Positions 51,095 through 63,900 of a stretch of DNA of 64,000 nucleotides are shown piece after piece; positions within the stretch are counted from its first letter, which is position 1; each line of letters opens with the position of its first letter. Under the pieces are notes generated by a model. That model made no database searches. It saw nothing but the letters and a program-made list of their open reading frames with translations, and had not been told where the DNA came from. The position numbers and the translations under genes are program-made. This DNA comes from Piper betle (taxonomy: Eukaryota > Streptophyta > Magnoliopsida > Piperales > Piperaceae), in NCBI GenBank assembly GCA_033002965.1, contig JAURVB010009645.1:1-64000 (forward strand). Reading direction: 5' to 3'.

Positions 51095-51927
51095 TTATAA
51101 ACAATATCTTACCATAATAGTTATTAAATATGAGATCAAGTTGAACAATCACATAATCTACTCACCTTAAAAATTTTGACTTCAAAATTCTTACAGTTGG
51201 CCTGTTGCTAGCTCAAGCCCAAGTGACTTCCATGGCCTGTGATTAGTAATTTAGGCAACATTCTTATTCTAGACCATCATTTAACATGGAATCAAGTTAC
51301 TCAGTGTAACAATCTAGCTCAAAGTATAACGTAACGAGTTTAAGTTATCTTTTTAAAAGTAACTAACCAAATTGAAAATTTATAGTTCATTCTCACATAT
51401 AAATAAGATTTTACCCTATTAAATATTAAATGTTATACTTAATTGAGGGATCTCGTACTTTTGACAAATACTATTATTATTTGCATGATAAAAGACTATT
51501 TTTCCAAGAGTGGTCTTTAGTTCAAAATCTAGATAAGGACCAAAACCAAGAAATGCAATTAGACTTCGCATATTTTGGCAACCATATCCGCAAAAGGAGC
51601 TTTGGCTTAACCGCTAAGAGTAGTTATCATGTGTTCGTCATGGTTTCTAATGATAAAACCAGCCTCATGTAAAATGCAAAATAAAAACGAACATATGCAC
51701 GTCTACTTTTATTAATAAAAATAGAACTTAATACTCATATCTCATTAAAAGTATGAGATTTGATCGATCAAAATATAAAAAATAAAAATAATGATAAATC
51801 ATATTATTAAACATATTTTATTTCAATTAGGATCTATCCATTAATAAGAGTAAATCAAAATCTATATTTAATATATCAAATTATAATCCACAATCTTATT
51901 ATTTAACTAGAATTTATATTTATAGAC

Positions 51928-51930
<3 letters not shown>

Positions 51931-51972
<42 letters not shown>
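51931..51972. repeat. TA microsatellite
   Basis: About 21 TA dinucleotides in an uninterrupted run, roughly 560 bp upstream of the CSLD start codon. Confidence 0.9.
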
Positions 51973-51977
<5 letters not shown>

Positions 51978-52292
51978 ATATCTGTGATAAGGAAGCTCTT
52001 AATTTGACTGTGTCCTTCTCAAGGGGAGCCATGTCCAAAGTTATAAGCACAGTTTCTTGCTTTCTTCGCCTCCGTCATAGCGGTTCGCTTGGATTGCAGC
52101 ATTCTAACAAAATAGTGAAGATCATGTAGCGATCGGGCTTTGACATAGCGGCAACATTTAGCTTGGACTCTTGCTAGAGACCAGGTCGTCTTTGGAGCTT
52201 GCTGCGTTCTTTTTATGGTTTGAAAGTTTCATGCAACTGGGTTTTTCCTCATTTTTCTGATATCGATTTGCCCTCAAGCCGGTCGAACATCG

Positions 52293-52299
52293 TATATAA
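52293..52299 (+). promoter_or_regulatory. candidate TATA box of the CSLD gene
   Basis: TATATAA lies 233 bases upstream of the CSLD ATG, in a less AT-rich context than the rest of the intergenic DNA. Position and wording suit a core promoter, but the transcription start is unknown. Confidence 0.35.
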
Positions 52300-52531
52300 G
52301 AAACAAGAATGCTGATTAAGCAGCTTCTGATCTGCAAGAATTCATTCTTTTACCCAAAAAAGGTAAACTTCCATAAATCAAGCTTCTCCCTCCTCCCTCT
52401 ATTTTTTCTGCTACCAATCAACCCGGTACACTCTGGTTATAACAACTCTTTTTCAGACTATCTTTTTGAAGAAATTAAACACACTTTCTTCCTTATTATA
52501 ACAGTGTTATTTCAGATTGTAGGCCATATCA

Positions 52532-55500
52532 ATGATGACTGGAAGGTCGACGTCGTCGCGGCCACCGCCGGCGGTGACTTTCGTCCTCCGGACCTCCTCC
52601 GGCCGGTGCATGGACTACTCTAGAGACGACGACAGCGCCGAAGTCGGCAGCGCAGAGTGCAATGCCTACACAGTCCACATCCCGCCCACTCGGACAACCA
52701 CCCCATCTCCGCAGCCGACGCCGCCGCCAGAGCGGAAGAGCACTACGTCTCCAGCTCCCTCTTCACCGGCGGCTTCAAGAGCGTCACCCGTGCCCACCAC
52801 ATCGAGACGGCAACGACCGCTGACGCCGGAAAGCGCAGCTCCACCACCTGCGCCGTCGCCGGCTGCGACGACAAGCCCATGCCCGTCCTCCCCTGCGAGT
52901 GCGACTTTAGAATCTGCCGCGAATGCTACGTGGACGCGGTGAAGGTGGCCGGCGGCGCGTGCCCCGGGTGCAAGGAGGTGTATAGGACGGTGGAGGAGCT
53001 TTTGGTGCAGATGGGTCGGGGACCATTGTCGTTGCCAGCGCCGGAGGGTGGGGAGAAGATGGAGAGGACGGTGACGATGGGGGAGAGTCACAATTCGGTG
53101 TTGGTGAAGAGTCAGACGGGGGATCAGTGGGATCACATCAGTCGGTGGCTGTTTGAGACAAAGGGGACGTATGGGTATGGGAATGCGTTTTGGGTTAAGG
53201 AAGGAGGTGATGAGAAGGGTGGAGGAGGAGGCGGTGGTGGGCGTGCAGAGGCGAAGGTACTGCTTGAGAAGCCATGGCGGCCATTGACGAGGAAGGTGCA
53301 GGTCCCTGCTAGTATTCTCAGCCCCTACAGGTATGGAAATAAAATTTAAATGATAAATTTAATTAGGAAAAGAGAGGTGGGATAATAAGAACCAACCAAT
53401 ATTGTAGGCATGGTTGCATAAATCGGAATCGGAATCGGAATCGGTTTTCCAGTGAATCGGAATCGGAATCGGAATCGGTCTGAATCGGCCATGAATCGGT
53501 TCAGTTGAATCGGTCCAAATTAATTTAATCAGTTATATATAATAATTTGACAATTTATAATATAAATATATTAAAATTAAGTATTGATGTTATTTTGATA
53601 TTATTCTGTGTATTATAGTTTTTGATATTTTTAAATATTTTTTAAGATTTTTTAAATTATTTCGAATTAATTATTATTTTTGACTCGAGTTAGACTCGAG
53701 TCAACTTTTAATTACAAGAATGCCACCGTGCGATTTTTACCCCCCGCCGCCACCGGCGGCCCGGTCGACGGCGAGTCTCGCGGCGGCGATGTCGGAGGAT
53801 GTCGGCAGCCCGGTCGATGTCGGCAGCCCGGCCGGACGAACCGTCGGCGGCCCGGAGCCGGCGGCGGAGTCGGCGGCGATTCGTGCGTGCCCGATTCGGT
53901 CCGGCCACGGGTGGGCGGCGACGTTGCGAGGTCGGCGGCGAGCGCGGAGTCGGGGCCGCACGGCGGAGGCGGAAACCGGGCGGCGGCGGGCGGACGAGCG
54001 GCGGCGGTGTCGGGGGAGCGGGTTTGATTTTAGGTTTTTAAAATCCAAATTACCATTTTACCCATGCTTAAATAATTTAATAAAAATCATACCTAGGGTA
54101 TTTTGGTAATTTCCTAAAAAACCGATTCCGATTTAAATCGGCCGATTCCGATTCCGATTTAAATCGGTCGGAATCGGCCGAACTCGGCCGATTCCGGGGC
54201 CGCCCGATTCGGCCCCGAAATCGGATCGGCGCGACGCCGATCCGATTTAAATCGGCCGATTCCGCACAGAATCGGCCGATTTCTGCAACACTGATTGTAG
54301 GGATTAAAAACAAAATTTACAATTTGAGAGAGATTATTTTTGTTTAAGTCCAAAATTATACCTATAATGTCCCCCATTCCAATCCAACTGTTAAATTTTC
54401 GTATATTTACTAACACTCATGATTATAATTAATTTATGTAGGTTGCTGATCGTTGTTAGGATTGTTGTTCTTGCTCTCTTTTTGGAATGGAGGATCAGAA
54501 ATAAAAACCATGACGCAATCTGGCTATGGGGGATGTCTGTCGTCTGCGAGCTCTGGTTCTCCTTCTCATGGCTCCTCGATCAGCTCCCCAAGCTGTGCCC
54601 CATCAACCGCACCACCGACCTCACTGTCCTCCGGGAAAAGTTTGACGAGGCCAGCCCCCACAACCACACCGGCAAGTCTGACCTCCCCGGCGTCGACATC
54701 TTCGTCTCCACAGCCGACCCTGACAAGGAGCCGCCGCTCGTCACCGCCAACACCATCCTTTCCATACTCGCCACTGATTACCCAGTTGAGAAGCTCGCCT
54801 GTTACGTCTCTGATGATGGAGGTGCCCTGCTCACCTTCGAGGCCATGGCTGAGGCGGCGAGCTTTGCCTCTCTTTGGGTGCCGTTCTGCAGGAAGCATAG
54901 CATCGAGCCGAGGAACCCCGAGAGCTACTTCAATCTGAAGAAGGACCCTTACAAGTCTAGGAAGGTGAGGTCGGATTTATTGAAGGAACGGCGGCGGGTG
55001 AAGCGAGAGTACGACGAGTTCAAGGTCCGTATCAATGGCCTCCCCGACTCCATCCGCCGTCGCTCCGAAGCTTACCATGCCCGAGAAGAGATCCAGGCCA
55101 TGGAGCTCCAAAAGCAAAATGCCGCCATCGTCGATGTCGATAACAATCCCATTCTTGAGCCGGTGAAGATCGCCAAAGCTACTTGGATGTCCGACGGCAC
55201 TCACTGGCCCGGCACTTGGTTGGTTCCTGCTTCCGATCACTCCAAAAGCGATCACGCCGGAATTATTCAGGTAATCAAAGTAAAGTTGCAATGCTGATGA
55301 TGCATCCAACATCAACTAGAGCCATAGATAAGAATAGAAGTGGTTTTTCTCTACTATTGGCAGTTGAATTCTATAGCCCACATAAAATATAGAAATTTCA
55401 AAGAACATTTCAAAAGGAAAGAGTGGTTGATTGCAGTTTTTACTTTTATAATTATGAATCAGGTGATGTTGAAGCCGTCGGAGGACTCGCCGGTGCTGGG

Positions 55501-58354
55501 CAAGGAGGGGGAGAGGGAAGGTAGCGGCCAGCTTGACCTGAAGGAGGTGGACGTTCGGCTGCCAATGTTGGTGTATGTGTCGAGGGAGAAACGGCCGGGA
55601 TACGACCACAACAAGAAAGCCGGCGCCATGAATGCACTGATGAGGTCGTCCGCGATCATGTCGAACGGGGCCTTTGTACTCAACCTCGACTGCGACCACT
55701 ACATCTACAACTCGGCAGCGCTGCGTGAAGGGATGTGCTTCATGATGGACCGCGGCGGCGACGCCCTCTGCTACGTCCAATTCCCGCAGCGGTTCGAAGG
55801 CATCGACCCCTCCGACCGCTATGCCAACCACAACACCGTCTTCTTCGACGTCAACATGCGTGCCTTGGACGGCGTCCAAGGCCCCATCTATGTCGGCACC
55901 GGCTGCCTCTTTCGCCGCACCGCCCTCTACGGCTTCCCCGCCCCGCCGCCCCACCTCCACCCCTTCCATATGCTACGGCAGGCGCAAAACATCCGCCTCC
56001 CGGCGCCGCCGCCTACGGAGACGAATCAGACGAGGAAGAGTGGACGGCAGCGCTGCTGCCAAAGAAGTTCGGGAGCTCGACGCTATTCATGGATTCGATT
56101 CCGGCGGCAGAGTACGGAGGGCGGCCACTGGCGGACCACCCATCTGTGAGGAATGGCAGGGCGGCGGGGGCGCTGGTGGGGGGAGGGAGGCTGTGGATGC
56201 AGCGGCGGTGGCTGAGGCGGTGGGGGTGGTGTCGTGCTGGTACGAGGACAAAACAGAGTGGGGGCGGCGGGTGGGGTGGATCTATGGGTCGGTGACGGAG
56301 GACGTGCTGACCGGCTACCGCATGCACAACCGCGGCTGGAAGTCCGTCTACTGCGTTACCCGCCGTGACGCCTTTCGGGGCACTGCTCCCATCAACCTCA
56401 CCGATCGATTACACCAGGTGAGCTCCTCTTTGTAATCTGTTTCTCTTTTTTTACCATTTTATCTTCATTAAACTCCTTGAATTTCGCAAAAAATAAAACC
56501 TTTTGTCATATGTTTAATATTAAATTTTAATTACAAAGATTATGCCATCTTTTTCTTAAACAAGAACGGAACATGTGATTTGAATAGATTTAATTCAGCA
56601 TGAACGTTGATATTCTTATGATTATATGCAATATTCAAACATGTAAAATAAATTACAAACATATAAACATAATAATTCACATAATTAAAATATATTTATC
56701 AAGTCGCTCTATTACGTAGTTTAAATTCGAGTTTTTTAATTTGGTTGATTGATTCTGATCCAAATTTAATCCAACGAAGAATCACTCACTAGCCCAAACC
56801 AAAAACTAAACTTAACAGTTCCTCAACTTTCTCAAAATCTAAACAATTGGTACTCATGAAATTGAAATTATCTAAGAAAAAGGTGATCTCCATTTAACTA
56901 ATATCAAATTTAGCAATTTTTCGTATAAACTTTGAATTTAAGATATCACGGATCATTTTAAAATGGTTAAATTAACATCATAATATAATATTATAATGAT
57001 TGCCATGAATTACTATTGGTTATTAACAATTGCTTTAGTATATTTTTCCCTCCTCACTTAACTCCATAGATAGGTGTTGCTAAAGTTGATTATTTTCTTC
57101 TTACTTTGATTTCCCAAATTGGACATACTAAAAATAATTTTAAATATTAATTATTCAAAAACTAATTTAAGGAGAAAAGTTATTAATTTTTGTACGAGGT
57201 TATTAGATTTGTTATAGTAAAAGCTAGAAATGTAAACCTACTAATAAAGATGTTGTCTACTACGAACTACTTAATCCGCAGCTTACCCATACTTGGACCT
57301 AGAAATTCTAAATATCAATGCCAAGATCTTTTAAGTGAATGAAAAAATATACATGCAGTTAGATATTTGTGTGTATATATATGTACAAGTTTCCTGAGCT
57401 GGACACGAGAAACATTCCTGGAAAAAATTAGTGTCGCTTGCTCATGCTCAGTAACCCAATCTCTCTCTATATATATAATGGTTTAGATGAACTACAATCT
57501 GCCCACAATGTTAAGCAGATTGTGTAATATATTTGTTTGAATTTAGAAAGTTTTTACTAAAATGCTGATCAAAACAGGCGCTTAGATGGGCGACGGGATC
57601 AGTAGAAATCTTTTCTCCCGCAGCAATGCCCTCTTCGCCGGCAAAAAGATGAAGCTTCTACAACGGATAGCCTACCTCAACGTCGGAATCTACCCCTTCA
57701 CCTCCATCTTCCTCCTCGTCTACTGCTTCCTCCCCGCCTTGTCCCTCTTCTCCGGTCAATTCATCGTCGAGACCCTCGACGTCACCTTCCTCTCCTACCT
57801 TCTCGCCCTCACCCTCTCCCTCTCCCTCCTCGCCGCCCTCGAGATTAAGTGGTCCGGGATCACGCTCCAGGACTGGTGGCGCAACGAGCAGTTCTGGCTC
57901 ATTGGCGGAACCAGCGCCCACCTCGCCGCAGTCCTGCAAGGCCTCCTCAAAGTCGTCGCCGGCATCGACATCTCCTTCACCCTGACGTCCAAGTCGACAG
58001 CTGACGACGCCGGCGACGAGTTCGCGGAGCTCTACCTGGTCAAGTGGACGTCGTTGATGATCCCGCCGATCACCATCATGATGACCAACGTCATAGCTAC
58101 GGCAGTGGGAGTGAGCAGGACGATATACAGTGAGATACCGCAGTGGAGCAGGTTGGTGGGGGAGTCTTCTTTAGCTTGTGGGTGATGGTGCATCTCTGGC
58201 CGTTTGCCAAGGGGTTGATGGGGCGGCGGGGAGGACGCCCACCATCATCTTCGTCTGGTCTGGCCTCATCGCCATCACCATCTCCCTGCTTTGGGTCGCC
58301 ATTAATCCGCCGTCCGGCGCTACCCAGATTGGTGGATCGTTCCAATTCCCATGA
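52532..58354 (+). CDS. CSLD: cellulose synthase-like D (CSLD) glycosyltransferase, reading frame interrupted
   Basis: Membrane-bound family-2 glycosyltransferase of the CSLD group, which makes a beta-glucan wall polymer in tip-growing and dividing cells. Exons: 52532-53330, 54442-55270, 55463-56417, 57578-58354, all with GT..AG borders. In order: N-terminus MMTGRSTSS and YTVHIPPT; a RING-like zinc finger ([20 protein letters not shown], then CPGCKEVY); [15 protein letters not shown]; the first membrane helices ([16 protein letters not shown]); catalytic [26 protein letters not shown] and [19 protein letters not shown] at the exon 3/4 junction; then the C-terminal helices, ending GGSFQFP. The frame is broken near 52691 (one base short), 55930 (about two short), 56000 and 56186 in exon 3, and 57611, 58158 and 58228 in exon 4, where one base is missing from a T or G run. 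It is either a recent pseudogene or a real gene with sequence errors. The family is certain; the member resembles the CSLD5 type only loosely. Confidence 0.9.
53409..54293. mobile_element. non-autonomous hAT-type element in CSLD intron 1
   Basis: An 885-bp insertion begins CATGGTTGCATAAATCGG. The reverse complement of its end is CAGTGTTGCAGAAATCGG (15 of 18 match). It is flanked by a perfect 8-bp duplication ATTGTAGG (53401-53408 and 54294-54301), the hallmark of hAT transposition. Sub-terminal arrays of AATCGG on the left and the inverse CCGATT on the right resemble transposase-binding repeats. The centre (about 53700-54040) is very GC-rich. Its open frames have no recognisable domain, so the element depends on a transposase from elsewhere. 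Confidence 0.85.
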
Positions 58355-59074
58355 TTCCATTTTACGTTATTTGATTGCTTCACATCAAAATTCTTTTGAA
58401 GTTTGTATAAAACAACGTTTGGAGATGTTCCAAATTCCAAATTATAATCAAATCCAAATTCCTGAGTAAGAAATTATTTCTTACTTTAACTCTGGTTTTA
58501 CTATTTCTAATATCTATCTACTTTGTATTTATTAAGACATATAATATTCTAAACTCCAATATTCATATTATGAAGTCTTCCACTATAAAATTATCAACTT
58601 ATAAAACTTTAAATATATTATTTTATTTCTTCGATTTAATTGTATTATTCAGTTTTCGGGCACATCATCAACCATAGTAAATTGTTTTTATGATGTACTT
58701 CTATGAAGTCTTGTTGTACTCTTAGAAATCTTTCTCTAACTACTGTCTTCAGACCATCCTGAATCTATTTATCGTTTTATTTGCCATTCCCATGTGATCA
58801 TTCTCCCGAGTTGAGGATGAGCTTTGATCTTTTGGCTGTGTGCTTTGGCAGCTCACTTACTTTTGTAATCAAAATTTGCTCTATTTAAAATCCTTTAATA
58901 TACACCAAACTTACGTTCCAATATTTTCTATTGTTATCTCGAAAAAGAAAATGTTTCATTCACAAATAGCCATACCATGCAAAACAAAAAAAGGATTTGA
59001 AACTGTAAATTTATGAATACAAGCACTCATCTCCGTGCTAATACATGCACATTCAGTTAATTTAGTTCAACATA
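58355..59074. other. intergenic region between CSLD and XTH 3' ends
   Basis: The two genes converge here and 720 bp separate their stop codons. The sequence is AT-rich and should contain both 3' untranslated regions. Nothing else seen. Confidence 0.6.
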
Positions 59075-59632
59075 TCAAACTTTACATAGCCTCTTGGCTA
59101 CCAGACTTTCTCCCTCCCAAGTCCGGCTCCTTTTTTTACTCCGCCTCTCGCCGCCAAACTTAAGCCTCCCAGCGTCCGTGAACCGCCTCCTCTCCGCTGG
59201 AGGAGCCGCCGCGCACTCAGGCAGCGCCACAGGGTACCGTAGCACGTCGTAGCAATAAGAATAAGTCATGTACTTCCCCCGGAACTTCCTCATGGCAGAC
59301 CTCCTTGCAGGAGTGACCGTCGCATAGTCAGTCTCCGCGAGCTCGGCGTTGGCAGCGGCGCAGCCGTTGGACTGCCGCATTTGGATGGGATCCACCGCGC
59401 AGCCGTAGAGGGCGAGGTCTTTGAATTGGGAGACGAAAGGGAGTACTCGTAATTGACCTTGTAGCGGCCGCCCGCGGTGGCCCATGTAGAGCCATCCCAT
59501 ATAGTGGCATAGAGGGCCATGGGCTTAGAAGGGTAGTCACCTCCCATGGCCTCAGTTCTTATCACCTTCTCTTATAGCCACATCGTCTATGTAAAATCTG
59601 TCAATTATATAATATTAATATCTTATAAATAA

Positions 59633-59666
<34 letters not shown>

Positions 59667-60909
59667 TACATTTCCTCGTGATCATCATGTAAATTGGCTC
59701 AAATCTGAGCTAGATGCAATGGCTTAATTGTATAGTTTATTCGAGTTGGGTACTAGTATATATTTTCATGAATTTTAATTTAAAAACAGCATGGATGATT
59801 TGTTTACCAACAATCCTAGGTCAATAAGTTTAATTACTAATCAATCAATTGTGACAACACATCTACCTGATTTTTATTATTTCATGCAAGTTGGGGTATT
59901 AGTTTATGATCCTCATGACTTTCAATGAAAAAAATAGCATGATCAATGGGCTGGCAAAGCCTAATCCAATCTCCTCGCAATGAAAATCAAAAAATAAAAA
60001 TCGGAGCTGCTTGAAACAGAGTATATATGTTTATAGCTTTCTAACGATTCTATGCCATGCATTTATACCTTGCTAAGTGTTAATGTTTAGATTCCAAATA
60101 TTACCCTATACAATTACCCAAGAGGAAATAGAAGATATAGATAAAATTTGGAACAGCTTTTTTGTTTTAATGAAACAGAGGAGGTTGATGAAATTGATGG
60201 CAGCTTGATTCGATGAACATGATAGAGCCATGAGAACAAGACTTACATGATATTGGTAGGAGTCCAGAGGATGCTATAGCGATGGAACTCCTTGGTGGGA
60301 TCGAACCAGAGTAGGTACCGCTCCTCCCTCCCCTGCTGGTGCTACCGTTGCCGTAAACATTCGTCTGCACCCGCCACTGTTTCCCCTTCACATTACCAAG
60401 GAACTCAAAGTCCAATTCATCATGGGTCTTCTCGAATATGTCCCCATTTGAGGTCTGCAAGTCGCAACACATTTACAAACTCCATTAAAACCCATATCAC
60501 CAATAGAAAACCACAGGCCAAAACACTGGGTGGCAGATTTTACGTAGAAGGCGACCACCACCCCCGCGGTGTAGTTGGAGGGCAGCTTGATGGATGCACT
60601 AAAGAGCCCATGATCGTATAAGCTCGAAGATATAAATCCAGACCCTGCAGTTCATGCCAACATCAATACCATTGAGAAACAGATCAAAGACACGCAATTC
60701 TTTCCTCTCTTCTAACAAAACATGCTACCTGAAAAGCGATCGAGGAGGAGGCGGACGGACTTGTCGTCAGAAGACCGAACGAGGTTGCCGTCGCCGAAGA
60801 GCGGAGAGAATCCCTGGTTGAAGGCGAGGGTGGAGAGCTCAAATCCCAAGCCAACAGCAGCTAAATAGAACAGAGATACAACCAAGGAGATCAAGCGTCC
60901 CCAAGCCAT
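59075..60909 (-). CDS. XTH: xyloglucan endotransglucosylase/hydrolase (XTH), reading frame interrupted
   Basis: Secreted family-16 enzyme that cuts and rejoins xyloglucan chains in the cell wall. Exons on the minus strand: 60909-60729, 60644-60544, 60454-60247, 59597-59075. The start [20 protein letters not shown] is a signal peptide. Next come [20 protein letters not shown] and the catalytic motif [11 protein letters not shown] (family form HDEIDFEFLG). The N-glycosylation site NGSTS follows closely. The C-terminal extension has YGCAVDP and the paired Cys of [17 protein letters not shown]. The long basic tail suits the XTH27/28 (group III-B) class. The frame is broken near 60326 (one base short in a G run), 59565 (one extra base) and 59439 (one base short in a C run, coding strand). 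The exon structure and all motifs are otherwise complete, so either pseudogene decay or sequence error could explain this. It lies tail-to-tail with CSLD. Confidence 0.9.
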
Positions 60910-63900
60910 CAATTCTGTTTATGTAAACCAACCTTACAAAAATATCTATCTTCCTCCTCTTACAACAATATCAATCTAGCAAAGTACGCTAGGATACGTG
61001 CTGGAGGAGGAAGAGAGGAAGAATAATATGAAGGAGGGTGAGAGCAAGGAAGAGAGATGGACGGAATTAACCTTCCAAATTTCCAACGTTTGGTGTTGAC
61101 GACTTTTGCTTTGTTTGGCGTAAAATTACTGGTTTTTGTTGAGGTTGCTGTTTATGTGCTCCACCCACTCTTATTTTTTGTGTTGTTCTTTGCTTTGTTA
61201 TAGGTGGGGTTGTTGATGTGTCTGATACAGGAGTGAGAGTGATGTGCTGTATTTTATGTAAGTTTGTAATATATATATATACTTATTTACACGTTTCGAT
61301 TAAGCTGAACTTTAGGTGCCCAATTTGAGTGTATAATTGGATTACTTTGTTTAGGTTTGGAGCCGGTGTTTTTTTATTTGCATGTTTGTATTCATATATT
61401 AAGCTGTTTCTTATCTCGTTAACGCTCATATCATCTATTTTTTAAGTTGAGTTGTTAATATAAAATTAGGAGTTGAAGAATTAGTCAAACAATGAGGCAG
61501 GTATTTTAAAATGGGCAGTTTATCAACTCGGATTATTCTTTTTATAAAAAATTATAATATGAAATAGAAAAAAGCAGGAGTTTAGGTAATTCTGTAATTC
61601 TAGGGTAATGTTGAAGGGTAATTTCGACTATTTGGACGATCCGGGATCCATGGTTGAAGGTTTCTACGACGCCACCCAAACCGCGTCCGGTCTTAACGGC
61701 TAGTCCACGCTGCGTCTATTAATAGTTTTTTTAATATTTTTTAGCTGCTCTGCCTTTATAATTCGGGCTAATAATCATCTAATATATAATAAAATATAAA
61801 TATCAGTCCAAGCAGCCTTTTTTCATTAGTTTAAATTACTATAATTAGTAAAATATAAAGAATATAATCGTAATATGTAATTTAGACTAATTTGAGGGTT
61901 GCAACTAAAATATTTACTATAGCAAATCTAATTCCTGACTCGAAGGTTTCAAGTAATTAAATACATAAAAAATATAGAAAAATAAATTATTTGTAATTTG
62001 GTTTCATCATAATCATATATGCTTTTACGTAAATTTAAAATTAAAAAATTAATATATATTTAAGGGAATCTAACAATTTTTACTTTAGTTCACTCCACTA
62101 TGTCTTTATTTCCCAAATTAAACAAACTTACCTTATTGTATACTAGTTATGTAATCTAAAGAACTCATATTAACTAGAGTTGGCATAAAAATATCCACAC
62201 AATAGTTAATACTAATTATTTGTTCCATTTTTGTTTACAATTTTTTTCTTTGAAGAATATAATAAGCAACACAAAACTATGTCGATAATAATAAAGGAAT
62301 ATAATGCGTAGGTTGTTGAATTAGGGTTGTTCAAAGCATGATTAAACTCAATTTGGTTCAAAGCACGACTTAACAAAAGTTCGATTTGAAACTCAAGTCA
62401 AAGTCTTGGTTGATCTTGGGTGCCTGCTCAAATTGTCTCAATTTGAACAACAATATTTTGTGTAAAAGAACTAAGATTTTAAATATGTATATTAGTTTTC
62501 CTTCAAGTGGTTTAACTAAAATAATAAAAAAACATAACACAATAGCAATTTTAAATTATAATATAATGTTTTAATGCATTATTATATTATTTTACAAGTA
62601 AAACAATACTAAATTGAGATATCTTGATTTTGAAAATATAATTTGCGTAAATCATATAAAAAAAGTATTAGTAGATACAACTTAATCTAACTCAAAGTGG
62701 CTCAACCTCGAATATTCAACGTATGTGTTAATTAGTTCAGCGCAAACTCGAAATCAACCAAAGTCCCAGTAATTTGAGCCAATTGACTCTCCCGCCAAAC
62801 ATCCCCCTAGGTTAAATCATCTTATATTATTCTATTGACGGCTATGAGTTGTACAGGAATTCAATAATAAATGATCTCATGTTAGAATTATGCAACGATT
62901 TAGTCAAGAAAGTAAAAGAATTTTCGGCTGAAAATATGCAACATTATTATCTCATTTTAGGTTTCGTGTGTTCGTGGTAACTGGCAAGTCTTTCGACTTA
63001 TCTAATTTCGTTGACAAAATGCCAATAACGTCGACAATACCCCCAATGACATCAACAATGTGAGGAAAATACGTCTCATGGTAAACAGAAACACAAACTA
63101 AGCACTCAAATCAACCACCTTTATTTTATATATGTTCTAACAGCAAACATGCAGATAAGGTGTTCAGATTAGTTTAAGCAAGAAGCGAGCCCGTGGGTTA
63201 GGGAGACGGCGGGGGCTGGCCAAATGCCAACCGCCCTCGTGAAGAATCTGCTTCAAGGCCCAAACCAAGGTAGGAAAAATCTTTGAAAACCCACAAAAAA
63301 ATAACACCGAAAGAAACACTTTAGTAATACAAAGTCAACACTGATGGCTTATCATGCACATTTCTTGATTCCTCAACTCTTTGTACTCGAGCAAAGCTTA
63401 CGCCTTGCGACTTTGTCCGCCCTTCTAGAGGGTCCACCACATACCGGCCCCTTCTCTGCTCCTACCCAATACTGGAATATGTCCTTTCAGGTTTTAGCTT
63501 GCCTCTAATGTTTTCTGTTGAAGAGAATTGAAAACTATTGATTGGCCTTAAAACATTCTGTCAGTTCAAAGTACATACACCTGAAATCCTAGGCAGCAAA
63601 GTTTTTTTTCCAAAGCGGGAAATTTATTTTTTGTGAGCAGAAATGCTTGCCATGCCGGATTCCTTCTAGAAATGAGTTGAGCCACGCGTACTTCTTGTGA
63701 ATCACCTTGTCTTTGGTTGAACTTCTATTCCATCTTATCTGCCACCTCCTAGTAGCAAGAAAGTGATTGATGAGAGTAGGATTTCTTAGCTGCATACATG
63801 CTACACTGTAAAGTATGACCACGGCAAGTATCTGCAAGCAATGATATTTTCTATATACTGTCCAATATGTTGCCTTGAGCCAGAGATCAATGTTCCAGAT

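Larger units (their letters stand above)
40851..52531. other. repeat-rich intergenic region
   Basis: About 11.7 kb without a supportable gene. It holds short tandem duplications, a large fold-back element (43146-43986), TA microsatellites and a 15-base C run near 49133. Several stretches look like transposon or retrotransposon debris: TGTAATATCCCAAATCAGG at about 44174, a TGTAACAACCC-type start at 46440, and AGAGTATCGTCCCACGATGA near 47490. No reverse transcriptase, integrase or transposase reading was recognised. The GC-richer open frames at 45090-45518 and 48768-49063 show no domain. Confidence 0.5.

Noticed and set aside
53680..54109. Several overlapping Arg/Gly/Pro-rich open frames on both strands
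   Set aside because: They lie inside the GC-rich core of the hAT element and are open on both strands because of base composition. No domain was recognised.
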